Shown: positions 57,524 through 64,000 of the stretch, piece by piece | Layout: every line of letters starts with the position of its first letter | Position numbering within the stretch: the first letter of the stretch is position 1 | Source: Actinomycetota bacterium | GTDB lineage: Bacteria; Actinomycetota; Thermoleophilia; RBG-16-64-13 | Direction of reading: 5' to 3' | NCBI GenBank assembly: GCA_018830645.1 | Contig: JAHJSA010000023.1 | Coordinates: 133,482 to 197,481 of the forward strand | Length of the DNA: 64,000 nt | The notes under the pieces: model-generated | Told to the model about the DNA's origin: nothing | Databases searched by the model: none | Seen by the model: only the letters and a program-made list of their open reading frames with translations | Program-made: the position numbers and the translations under genes

Positions 57524-58438
57524 CTATGACTCCAGGTCGGGATCGAAGTAGTCACTGTCGACTCGGGCCATCGACAAGGTCTTTGTCACGGTGACACCCA
57601 CGCGGTGCCGAACCATGAGCCGGGCGAGCTCGGGCCCATCGATGAGGACGATGCGCTTCTTGATCGACCTGGCGAAATCTCTTGCCGGACCGGTGAACTT
57701 GTCGGTCGTGAAGAAGACGCCCTTGTCCGTGCCGTGCTCGTCGAGCGAGCCCGCGAACTCGCGGATGAGCTTCACGTCGACGGGCGTGTTGTAGCGCTTG
57801 GCCTGAACGACGACTTGGTCGAGGCCGAGAGTGTCTTCTCTGATCACACCGTCAAGACCGCCGTCGTGACTGCGAGCAGTAAGAGTCGTGCGCTCCGGGT
57901 CGGAGCCGCCGTAGCCCATGGCGGTGAGCACCTCGAGGACGATGCGCACGAAGCGCAGCGGGTCGACCGCACGCAGGCGCTCAAGGACTTCTGCGGCCAC
58001 ATGGTCGCGCACTTCGTCATAGGCGGCCTGGAGCCGCTCCTCGGGGGTCGCCACGTCACCGTCGATGACGGCGGGGTCCAGTGGCTTGAGGACACTGCGC
58101 CCCATGAACTCCAGATAGCCGGGGTATCGCTCCAGCGTCTTGGTGGTGATCTTGGCGGGCTTCTCGGCGAGGAGCGCCCGCCCGCTGTCGGCAATGGCAT
58201 ACTGCCCACGGCCAGGTGAATCGATCACACCCGCGCGCTTCATGTAGTGGAGCGCCCACAGGATCCGGTTGCGGTAGCGAGGCATCGCACCGCTCGGCAA
58301 CATCTCGGCCTGATCTTCAGCAGTAACGCCAAGCCGTGCGGCGACCTGGTTACTCACATCTCGCGGCCGATGGATCTCACCGTCGACGAGCGTCTCGAGC
58401 ACAGGAAGCATCAGGGACGCGAAACTGGGAACTGCCAT
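57524..58438 (-). CDS. mrr: Mrr-type restriction endonuclease
   Basis: 304 residues. The N-terminal winged-helix Mrr_N domain (about 10-95, RYRNRILWALHYMKRAG) and C-terminal Mrr_cat domain with catalytic GGLDGVI and VVQAKRY (the D...QxK pattern), RLMVRHRVGV at the end. It cuts modified foreign DNA (type IV restriction). Confidence 0.92.
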   Translation of the reverse strand: MAVPSFASLMLPVLETLVDGEIHRPRDVSNQVAARLGVTAEDQAEMLPSGAMPRYRNRILWALHYMKRAGVIDSPGRGQYAIADSGRALLAEKPAKITTKTLERYPGYLEFMGRSVLKPLDPAVIDGDVATPEERLQAAYDEVRDHVAAEVLERLRAVDPLRFVRIVLEVLTAMGYGGSDPERTTLTARSHDGGLDGVIREDTLGLDQVVVQAKRYNTPVDVKLIREFAGSLDEHGTDKGVFFTTDKFTGPARDFARSIKKRIVLIDGPELARLMVRHRVGVTVTKTLSMARVDSDYFDPDLES

Positions 58439-58539
58439 GCGAGTCCTCCCCCAGGTTGAGGCTGTGGCACAGGAAGTGTACCCGAAGGCCGTGGCCGGAC
58501 CGATTAGCTAGCTGCTTCGGTCGGAAACCGATTGGGGCC

Positions 58540-58875
58540 CTACAACGCTACCAGCCGCTCCAACCTCTGCAACACGGCGGCAGTGCTGTCCGGCGGCACC
58601 TTGCAGAGAAACTCCGCGCCGCGCGCCCTCCAGTCAAGGCTCTTGGCCTGATCCGATAGTACGACTCCCTGCACGGGAAGCCCGTCCGGAACCGCGACCT
58701 CGAACGGATAGCCCTTCACCTGACTGGTGATCGGACAGAGGATAGCGAGGCCGACCTTGCCATTGTAGGAGCCGGGTGAGATGACCAAGGCGGGCCGACG
58801 GCCTGACTGCTCGTGTCCGACGCTCGGATTCATCGTGATCCAGACGACGTCGCCGCGTTCCGGGGTCCACGGCAT
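58540..58875 (-). CDS. mazF: MazF/PemK-type toxin
   Basis: 111 residues. GDVVWITMNPSVGHEQSGRRPALVIS is the MazF/PemK core in two overlapping parts, with PITSQVKGYPFE and VVLSDQAKSLDW. Sequence-specific endoribonuclease. It starts 2 nt after the MazE gene. Confidence 0.93.
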   Translation of the reverse strand: MPWTPERGDVVWITMNPSVGHEQSGRRPALVISPGSYNGKVGLAILCPITSQVKGYPFEVAVPDGLPVQGVVLSDQAKSLDWRARGAEFLCKVPPDSTAAVLQRLERLVAL

Positions 58876-58877
58876 CC

Positions 58878-59120
58878 TTACCAGGCCTCCGCACCCTGCG
58901 CCGGACCGGTGTCCACCTCACCATGCAGGTTGGCATCGGTGACGCCATCGAGTAGCTCATCGAGGGTGGGCGCCCACGGGGACAAGGGCTGGACGAGAAG
59001 GCCCCCTTTGACCAGACGCATCTCCACCGCGGAGTCGTCCTTCAGACCGACTTCCTCCGCGAAGGACTTGGGGATTCTGACAGCAAGGCTGTTTCCCCAC
59101 CTCTGGACCTTCGTCTTCAT
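58878..59120 (-). CDS. mazE: MazE-type antitoxin
   Basis: 80 residues from ATG 59120, with GGGAGG 5 nt upstream. AbrB-like N-terminus KVQRWGNSLAVRIPKSFAEE is diagnostic. The C-terminal tail binds the toxin. A GTATC-N9-GATAC repeat lies upstream. Confidence 0.93.
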   Translation of the reverse strand: MKTKVQRWGNSLAVRIPKSFAEEVGLKDDSAVEMRLVKGGLLVQPLSPWAPTLDELLDGVTDANLHGEVDTGPAQGAEAW

Positions 59121-59138
59121 GACGACCTCCCGGCCGTA

Positions 59139-59157
59139 GTATCTACAATGAGGATAC
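59139..59157. promoter_or_regulatory. mazEF operator candidate
   Basis: GTATC (59139-59143) and GATAC (59153-59157) form inverted half-sites separated by 9 nt, 19 bp before mazE. Probably bound by the MazEF complex. Confidence 0.5.
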
Positions 59158-59166
59158 CACACGGAC

Positions 59167-59292
59167 TCACCGCAGGCGCGCCCTCGCAGCGGCGAAGACC
59201 TCGTCCGCGGGGACGGCCCGCGCCGTGCCGCTGTCAAGCTCGGCGTCGCGCCGGACTGCCTCATCGAGGCTGACGTCAAGGTGAACCACCCC
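59167..59292 (-). pseudogene. RelB-like (addiction-module antitoxin) C-terminal remnant
   Basis: On the minus strand about 40 codons read DEAVRRDAELDSGTARAVPA then DEVFAAARARLR, matching the end of addiction-module antitoxins (EI.RR.AEL.SG...P..EV.ARLR). The N-terminal part is missing. It may be a short gene from GTG 59289 or, more likely, a relic. Confidence 0.45.
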
Positions 59293-59347
59293 GGGTTCAC
59301 AGGCTTCGGGAACACGTCGAGTTACTGAGACAGGATCGAAGGAGCGC

Positions 59348-60523
59348 TCAAACCCAGTCGAACCGAGGGGGCGAGGGGAGGGCTCCGGCCCCCGCGGCCG
59401 ACAAGACAAGAATCCTGTCCGTCTTTGTTGCGTTGCCTTTCGTGTCACCCCAGATTCGAGAGACCTTGCGGTCGTTGGGCAGGCGGTCCTCAATGATCTG
59501 TCTGACCACCAGGCTCCCAGGGACGCAGCTCTCAGCGACATGCTCCGCAAGTCGAACAGTTCGCGCGCCTAGCCTGACGTCGCCAATCACGAGACAGATG
59601 TAGCCGTCATCAGTGATGACGTTTGCCAGCCGATGCAGTACCAGAGACATGAAGCGGAGGTACTTGGTAAGGGAGCCCGTGGAAAAGAGGACGTTGTCGA
59701 CCTCTCGCGGAGTCTCGCCCAAGAGCCAGAGTCTTATCCAATTGAACTTGCCGTACTTCATGACATGGAGGTACGGTGGCGATGAAAACACCAATTTCGC
59801 CTTGCTGTTCCCGGACTCGATGCGACCGGACAGGGTCGCATCCTGCGCCCAGGCCATCCCTCTCTGTGGAAGCGCAAGGTGACCTCGATAGCGATTCAGC
59901 CGTGACGCCAGCATCTCAACCACATCGACTTCGGGTGCAACGAGCGCGTGGTCGTGAATGTACTTGAGGACGTAGCCGGGAGCCATGGCAAACGTGTTCG
60001 GCATGGCAACTGAGAGGCCTTTGGCCACGCCGTTCGCGTTCGCGTTCAGGTGGAGAATCCCCATCAGTGCGGCCAGAATGAACGCGTCCTCGGCGGTGCT
60101 TCGATCCAATGTCGATCGGAGCCACAGAAGCTGGCCGAGAGTGCCAGGTGCAAAGACTGCGCGAATGGCCTCTGGCTCGTCGCGGGTCGGAAGCACTCGC
60201 AGTTGCCGCTTCAGCCTCCTCACCCGACTGTCGAGAGATTCCCAGTCCGGCGGGTTGGTCTTGGCCGACGTAAGCACGTTGGCCAAGGGGTTCAAATCCG
60301 ACCCCATTCCCGCGCGACCGAGAGCACACGCCTCCAGCGGAGTGGTGCCGCGACCAGAGAAGGGATCGTAGACGACGTCACCTTCGCGCGTCAACCACTT
60401 GATGAACACGTGCGGCATCGAGGGTGGGAACATCGCCATATAGGAGCAAAGCGAGTGGAGTGGGTGCCCCCAGCGCGGTGGAGCGTTTCGCCATTCTCCC
60501 GCAATCAGTTCCGCCGCTTGCAT
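59348..60523 (-). CDS. DNA methyltransferase (N4-cytosine/N6-adenine)
   Basis: 391 residues; ATG 60523 is 6 nt after a GGAG, an upstream TTG is adjacent. AdoMet motif I is DPFSGRGTTPLEA (about 53-65), and the catalytic motif IV is SSPPYL (about 252), of the N4-cytosine type. Target recognition probably lies between. It is the last gene of the DndD-like operon, 20 nt downstream, and likely marks host DNA for that system. Confidence 0.88.
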   Translation of the reverse strand: MQAAELIAGEWRNAPPRWGHPLHSLCSYMAMFPPSMPHVFIKWLTREGDVVYDPFSGRGTTPLEACALGRAGMGSDLNPLANVLTSAKTNPPDWESLDSRVRRLKRQLRVLPTRDEPEAIRAVFAPGTLGQLLWLRSTLDRSTAEDAFILAALMGILHLNANANGVAKGLSVAMPNTFAMAPGYVLKYIHDHALVAPEVDVVEMLASRLNRYRGHLALPQRGMAWAQDATLSGRIESGNSKAKLVFSSPPYLHVMKYGKFNWIRLWLLGETPREVDNVLFSTGSLTKYLRFMSLVLHRLANVITDDGYICLVIGDVRLGARTVRLAEHVAESCVPGSLVVRQIIEDRLPNDRKVSRIWGDTKGNATKTDRILVLSAAGAGALPSPPRFDWV

Positions 60524-60542
60524 CAAGGACTCCCCGTGTGGC

Positions 60543-60938
60543 TCATCTGTCCGCGGCGCCTAGAACCTCGGCTATCGATCGTCCATTCCTGACAATCTCG
60601 TTGTGCAAGTAGTGAACACCCTTGTTGGCAAGACTCTGGGCCCACCTGTACGGACTATCGCCATAAGCCGGCACCAAGCTCATGATTAGCAGCTTGAGGT
60701 CTCCGTCCGGGTCGAGGGTCTGCACGCTGAACTTAGTCGTGTATCCGCTGTCAACCTCGTCCTCTCGCGGCCGCAAGCCCCTCGCCAAAGCAACTGTCAC
60801 GGCAACCCGATAGACGTCAACTTCGTCTCTGAACCAACGCGTGTTCGAACGCAACTCCTTCAACAGGTCGTCCGTTGAATCGGGCAGACCAACTTGTGTC
60901 CGGTCCGCTGCTTTCGCTGCGCTACCTTCGGTGCCCAT
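60543..60938 (-). CDS. 131-residue protein in DndE position
   Basis: It follows the DndD-like gene with an 8-nt gap and GGAGG before the ATG. Mostly helical in pattern, with DSGYTTKFSVQTLDPDGDLKLL in two overlapping parts and NKGVHYLHNEIV. In dnd operons a DndE of similar size sits right after DndD. Sequence identity to DndE is not obvious to me, so this is inference from size and position. Confidence 0.6.
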   Translation of the reverse strand: MGTEGSAAKAADRTQVGLPDSTDDLLKELRSNTRWFRDEVDVYRVAVTVALARGLRPREDEVDSGYTTKFSVQTLDPDGDLKLLIMSLVPAYGDSPYRWAQSLANKGVHYLHNEIVRNGRSIAEVLGAADR

Positions 60939-60946
60939 GGAACCTC

Positions 60947-62920
60947 CTACACCGCTTCCGGCACGATTCTGCTGCGTGTCTCGGTGACTCGCACGACCTC
61001 GTAGCGGCGCGCGATGTTTACTCCTGGCTCGTCAAGATCTCGATCCTTGTCGATTTCGCCCGAGTGCACCAAGACAACGACCTGCGGGCCCAGCTGAGGG
61101 AGGAATCGAATCACGTTCTTGCGGTGGCCCTGGTCGAGACGAGCGAAGTTGCTGTCCATCACAACTGGCCCCTCGCGGACAGCGGCACGATTAAGCCCGC
61201 CAATGAGGGAGAGTGCGACAATCTGTTCCGCGCCGGCTGATCTGCCAGGAACTGGCTGGCCGTTGCTGTCGAGAAGAGCGAGCCCATAGTTCTCGTCAAT
61301 CCTCAGACCCTGATAGGCCGGCTCTGTCGTCAGAGTCTTGAAGATCTCTGAGGCGTCCGCTCCGACTGTCTCCCGAAGGCTGTCGCGGAAACCGTCAACC
61401 GCTGATTCGAACAACTCGGCCAAGAAGCGGCAGACGGCGGTCTTGAAAGCCAATGCCGGGTTCGCGTCAGGGAGTTTGTTGAGCTGGGTTTGCTTCTTGG
61501 TGCGCTCGTGGGCTAGCTCAAGAAGGATTCCCTCTTCGTCGCCGATGATCGTCTCAACCTTGTTGCACTGCCCGCGCAAGCGTTGCCAGCGCTCGTACTT
61601 TGCGTTGTAGTCCCCGTACGCTCTGCCCACCATGCTCGCGGAGATCTCGTCGATGCGGGTCTCAAGCTCGCCGATCGCGATCTCCGCCCCGGCTATCACT
61701 TCCTGGCGCATTCTGACTTCCATGAGCGCGTCCTGGGAGTTGAACTTCTCGTACGTGTCTGCTCGACGCACTGTGTCAAGGAGCGCGCTCATGTCATCGG
61801 AGTAGTGGGTTAGCTTCAGCCTTGTCGCTTCGTCTTGTACCCGCTTCAGAGCCGAGTGGTCTAGGCTAGTCTGGCATAGGGCGCATCTCTTGGCCCTGGT
61901 GGACTCCTGAAGCCTCTCCAGCCAATGGAGATCTTGAAGGGCGACCATCGCCCGCGCGCGCTCGGCTCGCAGATTCTCCAACCGCTGGGCAACCTGTTGG
62001 ACAACCGGAAGCCACCACTTCCGGTGCACCAAGTCGGCGATGGCATCTTCGGCTCCTTCGAGTCGGTTCTGCTGCTCCTCAATCTGAGATTCCAGTATGC
62101 CCTTCTGTGAGATCTTGGAGGCGATATCCGCATTCTGTTTGACGGCGAGTTCGGCTGCAGCAGTGTCTTTCAGCAGCTTTGTTCGCTCAACTTCCAGTTC
62201 GGCAATATCGCTCTTCTTCGCACGGATAGCATTATCAAGTCTACCCACTTCCTCCAAGAGCGCAGCGTGCTTCTCCCTCTTCCGGAGATACGCGTTCTGC
62301 AATTGTTCAGATTCCGTCGCTAGCTCTTGGAGAGCAGGGTAAACTCTGAGGGCTGGAAGGCCCAAGATCTTCTCAATTGCCTGCTTCACTGCGGCCGCTT
62401 CTTGTTCGGGGTTCTTCAGAAGATCTTCATAATCCTCGAGCATTTCGGCATCGAAGAAGAAGAACCGCGAAACATCCTCACTCAGTATGTTCTGGAGGTA
62501 TGGATCAATCGAACTCTCAGGGAATACCCTCGTTCCGGACTTAAGCTCCTTGGTTATCAGGAATTCCGCGTCCGAACTTGGCGGGCCGCTCGCCACTGCC
62601 TCTCGTCTCAGTAAATACTCAGCATCATCATGCTGAAACACAAGATTGACTGCCAAGGAGAAATCGCCCTCGGACTCTGCATCACGACTCAGGAGTTGCT
62701 CCTTCGTCTCAGGGTCAACCAGCGGAATCTCCCGTCCTTGTCTATCGGTCGCCCTTCCGTAGAGGCACCAACGTATAGCTTGCAGAAGCGATGTCTTGCC
62801 CTTCATATTCTCGCCAAACACGAGAACAATCTTCGCCGTCGGCGTCGTTGAGAGGTCCAACGGATCCTGCTGGCCGTAGTAGCATCGAAAGTTCTTGAGC
62901 TGAATGCTGCTAATCCTCAA
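60947..62920 (-). CDS. DndD-like SMC/Rad50-family ATPase
   Basis: 657 residues from TTG 62920. Walker A GENMKGKTS (about 35-43), a long coiled coil (about 195-505) with a CALCQTSL zinc-hook-like motif near 344, signature region SAGAEQIVALSLI and Walker B/D-loop VVMDSNFARLDQGHRKN. The RLDxxHR ending is typical of DndD. In dnd systems DndD supports phosphorothioate modification or restriction; here dndB and dndC are not seen. The operon is helicase, 80-residue protein, this, 131-residue protein, methyltransferase. Confidence 0.88.
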   Translation of the reverse strand: MRISSIQLKNFRCYYGQQDPLDLSTTPTAKIVLVFGENMKGKTSLLQAIRWCLYGRATDRQGREIPLVDPETKEQLLSRDAESEGDFSLAVNLVFQHDDAEYLLRREAVASGPPSSDAEFLITKELKSGTRVFPESSIDPYLQNILSEDVSRFFFFDAEMLEDYEDLLKNPEQEAAAVKQAIEKILGLPALRVYPALQELATESEQLQNAYLRKREKHAALLEEVGRLDNAIRAKKSDIAELEVERTKLLKDTAAAELAVKQNADIASKISQKGILESQIEEQQNRLEGAEDAIADLVHRKWWLPVVQQVAQRLENLRAERARAMVALQDLHWLERLQESTRAKRCALCQTSLDHSALKRVQDEATRLKLTHYSDDMSALLDTVRRADTYEKFNSQDALMEVRMRQEVIAGAEIAIGELETRIDEISASMVGRAYGDYNAKYERWQRLRGQCNKVETIIGDEEGILLELAHERTKKQTQLNKLPDANPALAFKTAVCRFLAELFESAVDGFRDSLRETVGADASEIFKTLTTEPAYQGLRIDENYGLALLDSNGQPVPGRSAGAEQIVALSLIGGLNRAAVREGPVVMDSNFARLDQGHRKNVIRFLPQLGPQVVVLVHSGEIDKDRDLDEPGVNIARRYEVVRVTETRSRIVPEAV

Positions 62921-63152
62921 CTGTACTCACCACCTCGTCGACAGTGGCATCCACGAGTAATCGTGCTTCGCGTATGAAGGCAGTCAAACTACGTTCCCAC
63001 TGGTGTTTCCAAGCGAGCTCGAACAAGGCACGGATCATCTCATCCGAGAGAGCTCCCTGCAGTTGAGGATCAGCAAGGGCTCGCCGCCGCTCGTTCGCCA
63101 AGTGAAGCAGGACCCGGAGCGCTTCTTGTTTTGTACGCGCGTCGCCCGACAA
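62910..63152 (-). CDS. 80-residue helical protein in the defence operon
   Basis: TTG 63152 overlaps the helicase stop and is fixed by GGAGG with 6-nt spacing. The protein is charged and helical (KQEALRVLLHLANERRRAL; ALFELAWKHQWERSLTAFI). The stop overlaps the DndD-like start. Family unknown. Strict overlaps show it is a true operon member. Confidence 0.7.
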   Translation of the reverse strand: MSGDARTKQEALRVLLHLANERRRALADPQLQGALSDEMIRALFELAWKHQWERSLTAFIREARLLVDATVDEVVSTVED

Positions 63153-63153
63153 T

Positions 63154-63999
63154 CTAGCCCTCCTCCTGATTGGTCTCGAACTCAATGGCCTGATCCTCGA
63201 GAGCCGAGGCCAACGCATCCAGCTTGTAACGACAGGCCTGGTTTCGCGCGTGGGCGGCAAACACTCTTGCACGCTCAAGATCCCGATTCAGGACCTGTTC
63301 TTCGTCCTCGTTCTGCCGGCAGACTAGCAGGTCGTAGATGTCGGCAGAGTACTTGCCTGGAGTCCGTCGAAGGACCCGACCCCTCCTCTGGATAAACTGT
63401 CGCGGGTTGGTGGATGACGCTAGGATGAGGGCGTGATCAACTGCGGGGATGTCGACGCCTTGGTCGAGGCACCGAATGGACACGAGTACACCGCCGTGGC
63501 GCTGAAACGACCTCAAGGTTGCCTGGGCGTCTCCCAACATTTGCGTGTGGTAGTCAAGAACATTCAGGCCAGCCGACACCAGACGGTCACTTACCTCGTT
63601 CAGCTGGTCTGAATCCTCGCAGTACAGCAGCCACCGATCGCCCGATTGATATTCCGCCTGAACGACTGCGCAGGCAAGAGCAGTCTTTGCCCTGGCCTTC
63701 TTCACGACTCTCGCGCGCTGAATCAGCAGCATCTCCAGCGCGTCACTCGGTTCCGCGTCGGGCTTCGCGGCTGCCCGAGCCTGGATCACGGCGATGCGCC
63801 TGCTCAGCTCATCGTATCTCTCGGCCTCGTCCTCCTCAAGGAGAACGGTACGGACGTGGTAGTCGTACGGAACAAGCCTGCCTGCGAGGAGTGCCTCGGG
63901 AATACCGAAGGGTGGTGGTAACACACAGCCAAAATAGTCGAAGAGCGCGGCCGTGCCCTCGGGATCGTTGAAGCGCTGGGGTGTGGCGCTGAGGCCGAG
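63154..63999 (-). CDS. SF2 helicase, C-terminal part (cut by window edge)
   Basis: The frame is open to the right edge. The first residues are LGLSATPQRF, helicase motif III, so the Walker A and DEAD/DEAH motifs lie outside. The rest is a RecA-like second domain with GGVLVSIRCLDQGVDIP (motif V) and QRRGRVLRR (motif VI, Arg finger). COG1061-type restriction helicases are the nearest. First visible gene of the defence operon. Confidence 0.92.
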   Translation of the reverse strand, partial: LGLSATPQRFNDPEGTAALFDYFGCVLPPPFGIPEALLAGRLVPYDYHVRTVLLEEDEAERYDELSRRIAVIQARAAAKPDAEPSDALEMLLIQRARVVKKARAKTALACAVVQAEYQSGDRWLLYCEDSDQLNEVSDRLVSAGLNVLDYHTQMLGDAQATLRSFQRHGGVLVSIRCLDQGVDIPAVDHALILASSTNPRQFIQRRGRVLRRTPGKYSADIYDLLVCRQNEDEEQVLNRDLERARVFAAHARNQACRYKLDALASALEDQAIEFETNQEEG

Positions 64000-64000
64000 G

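Noticed and set aside
60290-60312. GGGGTTCAAATCCGACCCC, tRNA T-arm-like
   Set aside because: It lies within the DNA methyltransferase coding region (encoding LNPLANVL on the minus strand) and has no matching acceptor or anticodon arms.

Overview
The window is about 64 kb of GC-rich DNA. It looks like an actinobacterial chromosome (Actinomycetota, perhaps a deep anaerobic or facultative lineage of the Thermoleophilia or Coriobacteriia kind). The support for this is many GTG/TTG starts behind GGAGG sites, Thr-rich linkers after lipobox cysteines, dense overlapping operons, and a metabolism of oxygen-sensitive enzymes: tungsten aldehyde oxidoreductase, DMSO-reductase-family oxidoreductase and corrinoid methyltransferases. 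The lineage is an inference; no rRNA, tRNA or phylogenetic marker is present.

Layout. 0-5.6 kb: housekeeping and small genes (PP-loop thiolase-like ATPase, DUF523, alpha/beta hydrolase, FeS protein, ZIP transporter). 5.7-9.2 kb: iron alcohol dehydrogenase, SCP2 protein and aldehyde:ferredoxin oxidoreductase. 9.4-15.0 kb (minus): a complete branched-chain-type ABC importer (substrate-binding protein, LivG, LivF, LivH, LivM) ending in an XRE-cupin regulator. 15.0-27.7 kb: a cupin, a 3-hydroxyisobutyrate-dehydrogenase-like enzyme, an M24 hydrolase with an altered metal site, a four-gene acetoin/2-oxo-acid dehydrogenase operon (E1a, E1b, E3, E2), and a DmsC-DmsA-DmsB-like complex.

27.8-43.1 kb is the most unusual part. 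Two paralogous corrinoid methyltransferase cassettes lie in tandem. Each has a divergent pair: a GntR/UTRA regulator plus its own corrinoid protein on the minus strand, and a second corrinoid protein plus a UroD-family methyltransferase on the plus strand. Each plus-strand arm runs on to a pterin-binding methyltransferase. Cassette 1 carries a second Liv-type importer that lacks a LivG ATPase; cassette 2 carries a CobW-like GTPase, an unknown 137-residue protein and a DUF1638 protein. The implied job is import of a methylated compound, transfer of its methyl group to a corrinoid protein, then to tetrahydrofolate. The substrate cannot be read from the sequence.

43.2-50 kb: an acyl-CoA dehydrogenase beside the scar of a deleted beta-oxidation operon, TatD, a 28-residue ferredoxin, a flavin-type protein, an MFS carrier, a QueG-like FeS protein, an FMN reductase and a Nudix hydrolase; two of these promoters share a GTAGC-N4-GCTAC palindrome. 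50-59.3 kb: a toxin-antitoxin and nuclease region (HigBA, Phd/PIN, MazEF, an orphan Phd, a HicA-like pair, HNH and Mrr nucleases, relics). 59.3-64 kb: a lower-GC minus-strand operon of SF2 helicase (cut by the window edge), an 80-residue protein, a DndD-like SMC ATPase, a 131-residue protein and a DNA methyltransferase, probably an undescribed or poorly described defence system.
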